DNA from: Haemaphysalis longicornis
Lineage: Eukaryota; Arthropoda; Arachnida; Ixodida; Ixodidae
Direction of reading: 5' to 3'
NCBI GenBank assembly: GCA_013339765.2
Contig: CM023448.1
Coordinates: forward strand, 26,426,551 to 26,490,550
Length of the DNA stretch: 64,000 nucleotides
Position numbers and translations under genes: made by a program. Below are positions 21,240 through 30,909 of the stretch, piece after piece. The notes under the pieces were generated by a model. The model saw nothing but the letters and a program-made list of their open reading frames with translations. It had not been told where the DNA came from and did no database searches. Each line of letters starts with the position of its first letter. Position 1 is the stretch's first letter.

Positions 21240-22630
21240 GATTAAAGTGTGTTAGTAAGAGTGATTTGATGGGGATCCCAAACGGCACATACGTATTCCA
21301 GCTTTCGGCGGACAAGTGTTAGATAAGTAAGAAGTTTAACGGAAGGCGGAGCGAGTCGCAAGTTTCTTGGAAGATAACCAAGTACACGGTTAGCGTCGTT
21401 GATAATATTCATGACATGAGATGACCAAGTGAGATCTGAAGTTATGGTAATGCCAAGGTATTTACATGAACTAACTTGTGTAATTTCAGAATTAAATATA
21501 GAATATTTAGCGGGTGAGTAAGCCGGGCGACGGTGAATGGACAGGACACATGTTTTCTGAATACTAGGAGAGAGCCACTTTTCGCACCATGACTGCACCA
21601 GAGAAAGATCTGATTGTAAGATGGCGGAGCCGTTAGTACTGCGGATAGGACGGTAAATTACACAGGCGTCGGTGAAAAGGCGGATGTTAGAAGATATGTT
21701 ATTAGGCAGGTCATTAATGTAGATTAGGAAAAGCAGAGGGCCGAGAACAGTACCTTGAGGTACGCCTGAAGACACAGTGGAAAAGAGGAACAATGGTTAT
21801 TAGCATAAACGAACTGTTGGCGGTTATTTAAAACTCGCATATCCAATTAAATACCAGGTTATTAAGGTTAAAGCGCGAGAGGTTGAGAAATAACCTTTGA
21901 TGGGATACTTTGTTGAAAGCCTTCTCAAAATCAAGGAAAATGGCATCTACGGGTATGTTAACGTCGATGCTGGAACTAAGGTCGTTAATGAAGAGAGCAA
22001 GTTGAGTGTCACATGATAAACCTTTTTGAAATCCATGCTGGCTAGGGTGAATGAATTTACGGAATTGAGAAATTTTACGACATGTAAATATATGACACGT
22101 TCTATTAATTTAGAGCATACACTAGTGATGGAAGTGGGACGATAATTACTCGGAGAAGATGCTGGACCTTTCTTTGAAACAGGAATGATCTTGCCGAGCT
22201 TCCAGTCTTCCGACACCACACCGCATGAAAGTGATTGCTGTAATGTGTGTGACAGGATAACGCTGGTTAAGAGCTTACTTTTTTTTAGAATTTTAGAATT
22301 TATACCATCGGTACCGGCGGATGAAGTAAGCCTCAACGCATCTATTATTTTATGATACCGTTAGAATCAAAAGCAATGTCCGGCATAACTGGGTTATCAA
22401 AAGGAGGGCAGTCTGGAAGCGTATCATTTGAGTCAGAAGTAAAGACAGAGCAGAAGACGGAATTTAGTACATGGGGGGCGGCATGTTCAGGAATAGGGGT
22501 ACCATTTTCGTGAAGCAATAATAAGAAGCGCAGTGTGTTAGGATTATTGGCTTTCCAAAAATGCTTTGGATTACTGCGTAACATGTTAGGCAAAGTGGAA
22601 GAAAAAAAGGAACGCTTGGAGTTCATTGGA
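21240..22630 (-). pseudogene. LINE reverse transcriptase, catalytic box destroyed
   Basis: Three frames make up the domain. 22345-22626 has SNPKHFWKANNPNTLRF and VLNSVFCSVFTSD. 21947-22336 has SAGTDGINSKILK, LGKIIPVSKKG and SNYRPTSITSVCSKLIERV. 21242-21793 has SSGVPQGTVLGPLLFLIYIND and then LFTDACVIYR. In the last block the invariant ADD has become TDA (21665-21673), removing a catalytic Asp. QSWCEKWLS and CKYLGITITSDLTWSSH follow normally. Confidence 0.88.
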
Positions 22631-23029
22631 AGTGATTTGAATAATTTAGCCGCGTTGCGGTATCTATTCCAAGCGCTGGCGCTGTTCGACTGTTTAGCGG
22701 AACGGTAAAAACGCTTTTTTTTTGTTCTTAAGTCACTTGAGGGATGTATTGAACCAAGGTGAGGATGGCCGTTCAGTGATTGTGGTAGTGGAATGTACTT
22801 ATAATCAGCTCATGCATTTTACTCTTGAACAAGGACCAGTTAGTTTCAAGGGGGCGTTGAAAAAAACTAGTTAGATACCAATCACTGAATATGGATAGTT
22901 CATTGTTAATAGCAGTGTAGTTTCCCTTATCGTAAAGTGTGATTGTCTTCTTGGTAAGTTTCGGCCGTGGTAGTTAGTTTGAAAATGTGGCATGCAGTAC
23001 AACGTGATCGCTTATCTTTGGGAGGGAAA

Positions 23030-23645
23030 TTAAAGATGCACGTTTGTGGGATGTGACGTCAGGACAAGGTCAAGGATGTTCGCCGAATGCTCTGTAACTC
23101 GTGTTGGAAAGGAAACAAGCTGGGATAAACCAATTGTTAAGCACGTGTTAGCAAAGTCACTATCAACATCGTGTTTCGAAAGTTTTAGAGGGATGCCGGG
23201 CAAGGTTATTCCAGGAAAGTTGAAGTCGCCTACTAAAATAACCAGAATGTTAGGATAAGAGGTATGCAAGATAAAGTACATCGGGAAGCTAGTAACAAAT
23301 GAAGCATATCGTCGGGAGGGCGATAACATACTCCAATGATGACGGGGGGGTATGAAAATTTGCAGTTGAACATTATTTCAAGGGGAGAGTGAACGGCTAC
23401 CTCTGTGCAATTTAAAGTTGTTGAGCGGCAATGAGAATTCCACCACCCCGTTTATCATGACGATCACGCCAAAAAATGGTGTAGCCGGGAAAACAAGTAG
23501 CTAATTCAGAATCAGATATGGGAGGGTTAAGCCAAGTTTCAGTTAACAGAACGATATTGCATTCGGTCATGTCGATAAGGTTGCAAAGTGAATCTCGTTT
23601 CGGTAAGAAGCTTCGTATGTTAGTGTATACGATTGACAGCAGTTC
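23030..23645 (-). pseudogene. LINE AP-endonuclease domain
   Basis: The reading begins near 23640 with YTNIRSFLPKRDSL, then IVLLTETWLNPPIS (catalytic Glu in LTETW) and RDRHDKRGGGILIA. The frame 23030-23329 continues with ILVGDFNFPGI, the metal-binding GDFN motif, and NILDLVLTS. These are the diagnostic blocks of the APE-type endonuclease of CR1/Jockey-like LINEs. A frameshift near 23400 separates the two halves. Confidence 0.85.
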
Positions 23646-23684
23646 GGTGTTTGCGTTAGGTTGTGCGCCGGCGGAAAGAGATAG

Positions 23685-24012
23685 CTATGGAGGGCGTGGA
23701 ATTCCTTTTTCTGAAGCATGATCAAAAATGTAGATGGTATCACCAATGGTTAGTTTGTAGTAATGGAGCTTGTACGTTTTCTGCGACGCTTTACCAAATT
23801 CAAGAAGATGTTTATGGGCTTTGCGGGTACTCGGAGAAAACTCCTCACCTATGCTGTAGATAGTGCCCTTTAATTTTTTGGAGTTGGTTAGTACTCGTTC
23901 ACGGTCTTTAAAATGATTGAACTGGACAATGATGGGTCTATGTTTGTCTTGTTGAAAACGACCAATTCGATGGGCGCGTTCAACATCTGTCTCCTGGAGT
24001 GAAGTCCCGAGG
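23685..24012 (-). pseudogene. LINE ORF1 C-terminal part (truncated by gap)
   Basis: The 109 readable residues include VERAHRIGRFQQDKHRPII, FNHFKDRERVL and YSIGEEFSPSTRKAH, a pattern like the RNA-binding C-terminal half of L1-type ORF1 proteins (RRM followed by a small domain). The N-terminal coiled coil expected from the related copy at 38.5-38.9 kb would lie in the gap. The last residues run into IPRPP and a stop beside the endonuclease start. Confidence 0.7.
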
Positions 24013-24112
24013 NNNNNNNNNNNNNNNNNNNNNNNNNNNNNNNNNNNNNNNNNNNNNNNNNNNNNNNNNNNNNNNNNNNNNNNNNNNNNNNNNNNNNNNN
24101 NNNNNNNNNNNN
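24013..24112. other. Assembly gap, exactly 100 N
   Basis: A run of 100 N, a conventional scaffold-gap length, so the true distance is unknown. The left side is LINE ORF1; the right side is a TA tract (24113-24134). Nothing on the right continues the LINE or Gypsy copy 2. Confidence 0.99.
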
Positions 24113-24134
24113 ATATATATATATACATATATAT

Positions 24135-26150
24135 CGCCTGATTTGTAACATTATAGTGAGGAAGACATCAACGCTTCATGCGCAGTTACGAAAACCTGTG
24201 AACCTGTGATCACGGATAACAAATGTTTTGTTGAATAGGCTTTCAGAAATATGTGTTAATTTGACTGTTCAGTGCAAATTGTGCCAGCCTATACGAACAG
24301 ATTTCGTGCAGATTACTCTTGGCTTGACTTCACCAGTGAAGAAGGCATTATTGTATTTCCTTCCTCCGCAACCTCATCTCCCGTCAATCCCTTCCTTCAA
24401 ATTGTACTTTTAACCTTGGTCCGGGGCTTCGGGCATAGCTAAAGGCTTCGCGTATCTTCTATTTTTATGTGAAGGGGCATCCGTTTATTATATTTCTTCT
24501 GCAGGCGAATTGTATAGCTTATGGGTGCTGATTTATTGCGTAATTGTTGTCGCGTAAGAATGAATAAAAACTCTGCTGCTCTTTATTAGTTTTATATATT
24601 TATTCTTTGAGGTTATTTATTTTATTTTTTGTATTACTACATTTGTGTTTATATTTGTTCTTTTACAATTATATATTATATTTTATATTGTGAAAATTTC
24701 AAAACGCCCCTTAGACAAAAACCCTGGATTGCGCTAATGATTTCACCTCCCGTTGAGAGGTTTAAATATGAACTCTCCCCATAGACGCAGGGGAAATGCC
24801 TCTAAAATTGCTGTTCGTAAATTGAACAAAACGTGCTGAATGTTTAATTCCACTCTGCACTAATCTACTTCTTTCGGAGTGTAATCACAAGGTTCGTTTC
24901 GATGTCTGGGGTGCACGGGAAGGGAAGGCTACAAAAATGCCCTTGTAGTCCTATAAATAAAACATTCTACTCGAGGGCATCGGTGTCCTCAAACGAAATC
25001 GAATTTACCTAAGAAGTTGTTCCCGTATTATTATGCCCCGGGCAAAAAGTCCAACAAGACTTTCTGTTGGCTCAGCAGCATGCCTGTGGGGCCAATACGA
25101 AGTTCTGTCGGCACTACTATCGTTTCCAATAGCCTAGTCTTCCAACAGGGAGTTTAACCTTGATGGCGTTTGTGGGGCCAATAAGAAGCTCTGTCGGCAC
25201 TCTATCGTCCCAACAGCGTAGTCTTCCAACAGGGAGTTTAACCGTGATGGCGTTTACCGGCTCGCCAACACAATCTGAACGCCAACAGACGCCTTGTCGT
25301 AATCAGCGGCGCGAGCGCGCCATCAGACAGAACCGACAGACGCCCTGAAGGTGGTTTTTAGGGCCTAAACAGCAGCGTCTATGTCGGCATAGACGCTAGA
25401 CGTCAACGTTTGTGTTCTGAATTTTCCCTTCAATAAGTAACTGTCAGACGGACGATAACATAACGATGTGAAGATATGCTTTGGCTCATACCACGGCAAG
25501 CACAATCGTTTGTTGCTGCAGCCTCGGTTGCTCTTCGTCCACAACAAACTGAATCGGCTGTACAGCTTTCTTCGAGGGCGTGTATGCAGGGGTTCTTCCT
25601 TTTTTGCGCAGGCCGACGGGGGCGGTCGTGTAAAATCATTTTCGCTCGTCGCTGCCGTTCTGCCTACCTGTTTGCTGTACCTATTACGTCGCCGCCACCG
25701 CATGCTTCGGTCGCTTTCTAATAAGCCCCACTTGTTACAAACTCAGAGGTTTTCGCACTGTTACAGTCGTTGTACACGACGGGTTTGATGCGCCTGACAT
25801 GCCAGGAGTGACATCGCTTGTAGTATTAGCGCGACGTTGCTTGTCTGCAAGACGGTGCCGGACAAACAAGCGTTATCAACGCCATAATTCTAACGGCACA
25901 TTCCATTTATTCGTGGCTAACCGTGGCTTGCGCAGGAAAGGTCGGGTTGACTGCGATAGCTTTTCGTGAGTCAAATAAGGAGCTTTGGCTCAATCGCTTG
26001 GAGCGCTAGCAATGCGGCTCGTCTGCAAGACCGGTGCGTGAGAAACAAGCGTTAGGACAACCAGAATTTCAAAAATGCCGCATAAACTAAACACAATGTA
26101 AGAATATTCAGTTGACAACTTACGTAGTATGGAGTAGTTTTAGGCGTCCT
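24135..26150. other. Mostly unrecognised; one two-copy tandem repeat
   Basis: The only structure I see is a direct duplication of an 86-bp unit: 25085-25170 and 25171-25251 both read 'tgtggggccaata.gaag.tctgtcggcac...gtcttccaacagggagtttaacc.tgatggcgtt'. No coding motif. The strand-opposed frames at 25365-25790 overlap each other and are not convincing. Confidence 0.6.
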
Positions 26151-26160
26151 CATACCGCCC

Positions 26161-26235
26161 GCCGAGATAGCTGAATGCTAACGCGTCCGTTTACTGTTTT
26201 GTGGGTCACTGGTTCGAATCCTCGTAGAACCTAGC
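26161..26235 (+). repeat. tRNA-like SINE head
   Basis: A-box-like 'tagctgaatgcta' (26168-26180) and a perfect B box 'ggttcgaatcc' (26211-26221) lie 31 bp apart, followed by a T8 run (26235-26243) that would end Pol III transcription. The acceptor ends do not pair well, so this is a tRNA-derived head or relic, not a gene. Confidence 0.6.
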
Positions 26236-26244
26236 TTTTTTTTA

Positions 26245-28050
26245 TGTGAGGGTTACATTAGCTCTTTTTTTTAGGACCAGGGTAAGCGCCTGTTCCTTGC
26301 TTTCTATCACGCCGACATTTACCACCCTCTTCCTAAACCAAAAGTAGCTCGTTTTCTCGCCCCTTCTCTCTTCAGAAGCCCGCCGTGAAAACAAAACCAA
26401 AACAAACGTCAAAACCTTTGACAGTATCAGTATATATGTCAGTTACTTTATATGTAGTCCTTTTGCGTTTAAAAACCTTAAATTTAAGTTATAAACACAT
26501 TTCAGACTTTGAAAGCATAAAGATAATTACCAATATTACAATACTAACACGATTTTCGCCAAACATAGAGGTGCTGCATTTGGAGTCTGGCAACTATCTC
26601 TCACTTTTGTGTGTTTTTTCATGGCGTTTGTGCCGAGTGGTCGCTGGCGTACTTCGATCAGTTTATCTATTTCAAAGCTTAAATCTTAGTTATAAAGCTT
26701 TATGGGTGATGTCTACCCTTCCAACCTACGCGTGTGTTGAACATGGGGACCCCGGAAGAACGATCATCGCCGCAATAAAATACTGCGCGTCAAAAGTGGA
26801 TCACATTGCATCTGAACAAAGCGTGTCCCGGAGATGAAGACGACAGTGAGGAGAATTGTACGTTTGGAAACATCGTTTTTGCTCGGGTAAGTACGCATTT
26901 TTTATTATTCTGTATTTGGTTGGAACGAGTTCTGGTGTTTATGGGTCAGTAATTCGCTAGACCCCCATCTCGTTTGCTCTGAGAGCCTACGTGAGTTAGT
27001 ATACTTGTGTGTGGCTCCAAGTCCACCGTTTCCGCAGATGTCAGCATCAATTTACGCTGAAGGTAGACCTTGGCTACGATGCTCGCGCTGTGGTACACGG
27101 CTGCTAATAATTTCACATCACGCAAGGCTCTTTAACACCGGGGCGTTTGTTTATGTGTCTCTCAAACAGTGCCTTTGCGGTTGCAGATCGCAGTCGCAAT
27201 TTCGCGTGAGTGACACAACGCTGTGATTAGTCCTCCCTCGTGAATACCCGCGGTATAACAAGAAATAACATGAACAGGAGGTCCCCTTGAGTGCATGTGA
27301 AAAACGTACACTTTATTCTTTGGCTGGCGTCTCGTAGGTGGGTTGAAATCCCTCCCCCCCCTCCCCTACACGAATTCCGTGCAGTGCGCTTCGCAGCTAT
27401 TGCGCTCGCGAGACCGGCGACCGTACGCCTCGCGGTATTCGGGCCGCGAAAAATTCACAATACCTGCAAATTGAAGGTGAAATGCGCGCATGTGGCCTTC
27501 GCAGGGAGTTAGCATAGTCTCGGGGTAGTGGGGGAGATTTCACAATACCTACGAAACGCCTGCCGATTCCGTCAGAGTAGCTCTCGGGAAGTCTGGGGCT
27601 TGATATCAGAGGCAAATGTATTGTTTAAATTAGTGCAGAAAATTGGCGAATTCGCAACTTCTCATTTTCGCAAAACCGCAGGCCATACAGAGACTAACAA
27701 GAAGCTGTAGGCACTCACTCACTCGATTTATATTGTAGAATTGAACGTGCAGATACAAGTCAGACATTGAAATGGAGGAGCCTCAACTATCATGCACCAG
27801 TTCCGATTGGAAAGCAAGGGATACAGATGAGCTGCTAGCATGCGTTCCCTGCAAATTAGCTCAGCAGTGAGCTTTGCATATATCATGCATACCCCACTCA
27901 CAGTACCTGCGGGTCTAATACATTCTTACTGTGACCTAAATTTCACTTGGGGTGTTCTGGGAATGTTCTTATTAGTGTCTTGGAGGTTAGTGTCTTTAAA
28001 CGATTAAAAATCTACTTGATGTAAGCATTTGTGCTTTGTGTGTGCTCTTC
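26245..28050. other. No defensible gene
   Basis: Short frames only. A few pyrimidine tracts followed by AG occur (for example near 27035), but no open segment with both splice signals and conserved sequence. Confidence 0.45.
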
Positions 28051-28065
28051 TTGTATTTCAGCAAG

Positions 28066-28366
28066 TGTCAGCACACTCACAGATTATGCACCTGCAGGTG
28101 CTGCTGCTGGCTGTCCTGGGTCAGCTGCCTTCCAGTCCAGTTTCAAAGGCTTTGCCAGGGCCTCCCTTCGCCAACCGACACTGCACCTGCTGTACCCAAG
28201 TACTGCCTGGCCTTTCGTTCGTGCTCCGTACGCTTTGCCGCCAGGAATGGCCATTCATCCATCATCTGGCCGCTTGGACCGACCGTTCAGAAGTCAGCGC
28301 ATTTGCTCGACACATCGGTCCAGGCACTGCTGCCATATCGGTGCACCCACCGATTATGTACTTTCA
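28066..28366 (+). other. Candidate exon-like segment open in three frames
   Basis: The segment is preceded by 'gtgctcttcttgtatttcag' and followed by 'caggttagt', good 3' and 5' splice sites. All three forward frames stay open across it (28029-28400, 28031-28372, 28036-28407). In one frame the motif TDYAPAG near the start resembles TDYVLSG at the end, hinting at an internal repeat. I do not recognise the protein in any frame. It could be a true exon, an exonised repeat, or GC-rich non-coding DNA. Confidence 0.3.
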
Positions 28367-28639
28367 GGTTAGTTATTGCATGTTGTGGAACCTGCCATGA
28401 TGTATAGCCTGCTAGCAGTGCTGTGGCCTCTGATTATTTGAAACATTTTCATGAAGCAGTGCTGTGCGTTTGGAGCGTGTCATTGCTTAGCAGAGATATT
28501 GAAGAGAATCTGGGGCCGATGACTAAAGGGCAAGAAGAGAAATTGAATTGACCTTGAAGCAAGTATTCGTGTGTAATCAGCCAAGCAACATTTAGGATCT
28601 TTCGATATGGTTTTGAACTTGCAATACAAACTGGTCTAC

Positions 28640-29395
28640 TTCAGATCATACTGGTATTAATCATACTATACCGAAAAGTACATCCCGCAGTCTGTAGAAT
28701 TCCGGCAGCGCTTTTTTCGCAGTCTCTCATGACAGGCACTATTCTCAATGATTGGAAGATAGTCGAGGTAGCACCAATCTTTAAATCAGGAGACGGTACA
28801 TCACCATTAAATTTCCCTAACAAGCACCATATGCAAGGTCGGGAAAACATTTCATCCACTCCCAGGTCGCTAATTATTTATAAAATCACAATATCACATT
28901 CGAATATCACCACGGTTTTCACAAGGGTTACTTGAGAAACACAACTTTCAGGATTCGTTCACGATCTACATTGATCTATTGACGCAGGCTTACAAACTGC
29001 GGTAGTTTTTCTCGATTTTTTAAAGCATTCAATCGTATTGCACACCACAGACTACTTCTCAAACTTCACCCTAATGTCCTTACTTGAGTGAAAGATTTTC
29101 ATTCTTCTCAAATGCAGTTTACTTCTAAATAACTATATACTTCTTTGCTTGTGCCACTTTGTTGTCCACCCAGGCAGGTTGCTTTGGTCCTGTCTATCTT
29201 CCATGTTGCATATCCTCCCATGTAGGTCTATTTGCAGATGATGTTGTAATTTATCACATCAATTTCTTTCAACTACTACCGTCGATGCTTTCAATCTGAT
29301 CTTAACACAATGAACTCCTGGTGCTGCAAATGGCTTAATGTCACCTATCTCTAAAACAAAGTGCATGACTTTAACGGTGGCAAGTCTCGAATTGT
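28640..29395 (+). mobile_element. Highly degraded CR1/Jockey-like LINE RT
   Basis: The frame 28729-28935 starts GTILNDWKIVEVAPIFKSGD, the conserved block before NYRPIS, which is itself degraded (NFPNKHH). Downstream pieces match DFS.AF.(rv)H, SGVPQGS...LLF.IYI only faintly. At about 29231-29250 the active site reads GLFADDVVIYH, with both Asp residues kept, followed by NTMNSWCCKWLN in a shifted frame. The element has lost both ends. Confidence 0.7.
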
Positions 29396-29636
29396 AAATA
29401 CTTACTTCATTAACAACAGCCTGATTACCTCTTGAGACAAAGGTGTTTTGGTAGGCCGGTAGGGGAGGGGGGATTGCATGGTGAATTTCAAAAGGTAGAT
29501 CGATTGGGAAAATAAGACGTGTGATTAATATTTTCATTTGCACTACGAAACTCGCTTTATTTCATATGTTTAACCCACTGCAGTGGCTAGGGTGGTGTGC
29601 TGTGGAGGTGAATGTTGGTTAGATACCGCTTGGTGT

Positions 29637-29790
29637 GGCCGCTCTTCAGATGGAGGCAACACGTAAAGACGCCCGTGTTTTTAGATTTCGTTGCGCACAA
29701 AAATACCCAGGTGGTCAAAATTAATGCGAAGCCTTCCCCTACAGTGCTCCCCATATCCCAACTGTAGCTTTGGCGTGTTAAACCACAGTT
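29637..29790 (+). mobile_element. Ruka-like SINE, body only
   Basis: The order 'gatggaggcaac', 'acgcccgtgtttttagattt', 'cccaggtggtcaaaatta', 'gaagccttcccctac' and 'ttaaaccacag' corresponds block by block to the full SINE at 36.6-36.9 kb. The tRNA-like head is absent or unrecognisable. A T-rich stretch follows. Confidence 0.75.
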
Positions 29791-30068
29791 TTTTTTCATG
29801 TTTTTGATATATTACCAGCTGCTGTAGCAGATGCACATAAAGGTGAAATTATACAGAATGTTTCCAAGGGGTAAATATAAAGGCCATATTGAAGTGCGTT
29901 TATGGGTCTATCTTATAGCAGTAGTGAAAGGTTATATACTCTGGTGCAGGTTAAGAACGGCAATGGCTCATGTAGTGTAGTCCAGTGTTTGACGGAATGC
30001 CGTGTAGGCAGGTAAAAGCATTATTGCAATGATGAAACTGTAGGTCACTGACCAAGTCAAGAAGCCAT

Positions 30069-30650
30069 TTAACGGTTTGGTGCTTGTTCACGGTGAGGAT
30101 GTGTCGTGGAAAACGAAGCTATATATTGGGCATTACACGGCACAATGAGTTTGCATAGATATGGTGCAGATTGCCATCCATTATGTTGATAATGTTGGGC
30201 GTCATCTGAACGATGAGGGACTCGAGCAGTAATCGAGAAGATAGATTGCACTCAGTTGTCAGTAATTCTGTCTTGTTCCAGTCGACCACGTGTCCCGTCC
30301 TCTCACAGTGCTCTGCCAGTGGATTTGTTTTTGCATGGCCCTTGTTCACTTCGTTCCAGTGCTGCGTTAATCTTCTGTGCAGATTGCCCGGTTTCGTCAA
30401 TGTACACTGATTTGCATTCAGCGCATGGAATCTAATATACAATACCCGGAAGCTTGGAGCGTGAGAGGGGGTCTTTCACGCTGACAATGTCAGAACGCAG
30501 CTTGCTAGTGGGCACATGCACGATGTATGCACTGCGTTTCTTGAAAATGTGTGCGAGAGTTTCACCGATGTGTGGGACGTAGGTAATTGCTGCACGTTTT
30601 GATGCAGTCCTTGTCCTGAATATAATGCCTAAAGCATTATATTCAGAAAG
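30069..30650 (-). mobile_element. Penelope-like element, C-terminal fragment with GIY-YIG region
   Basis: On the minus strand the reading starts near 30610 (SETLAHIFKKR-like), passes VHVPTSKLRSDIVSVKDPLS and reaches PGIVY followed by IPCAEC and VYIDETG (30380-30450), the GIY-YIG pattern as found in Penelope-like retroelements. The frame 30119-30442 continues NLHRRLTQHWNEVNKGHAKT and LLLESLIVQMTPN. A stop follows PGIVY, and a frameshift lies after DETG. The RT part is missing. Confidence 0.8.
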
Positions 30651-30905
30651 AAGCGAAGAGGGCGACTAGCAGGAATCCACATTGACATTAGCAGGCAGAA
30701 GCGTCCACAAGGCCTGTGTCAAAACGTGCTGCAATTCTCGTACTACACATCAATCAAGCTTTCGCACGCATTTTCAAGAAACACATTCGTGCACGTGCCC
30801 ACTAGCAAGCTATGTTCTGACATTGTCAGCGTGAAAGACCCCCTCTCACGCTTCAAGCTTCCAGGTGTTGTTTATGTTTTGAACAAAAAAAGTGCCATTA
30901 AACGT
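30651..30905 (+). mobile_element. Second Penelope-like fragment, facing away from the first
   Basis: Plus strand 30720-30890 encodes the same pre-GIY-YIG segment: FSRNTFVHVPTSKLCSDIVS then VKDPLSRFKLPGVVY. It is the inverted counterpart of about 30445-30610. Nucleotide identity is high near the shared 'gcgtgaaagaccccctctcacgc' block and weaker towards the centre (30611-30719). It stops at GVVY, before the rest of the endonuclease. Confidence 0.75.
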
Positions 30906-30909
30906 GAAA

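Larger units (their letters stand above)
20808..24012 (-). mobile_element. CR1/Jockey-like LINE, nearly full ORF2 plus ORF1 end
   Basis: On the minus strand the order is ORF1 C-terminus (23685-24012), endonuclease (23030-23645), RT (21240-22630), ORF2 C-terminus, 3' UTR and an (AAAT)n tail (20808-20829). The 3' end 'aacggggcctttgaggtat' is a typical LINE finish. It landed in Gypsy copy 2 pol. Its 5' end is lost in the 100-N gap. Frameshifts and a changed RT active site make it inactive. Confidence 0.9.

Noticed and set aside
29259..29543. 95-codon minus-strand frame
   Set aside because: It overlaps the plus-strand LINE RT active site and has no motif of its own.
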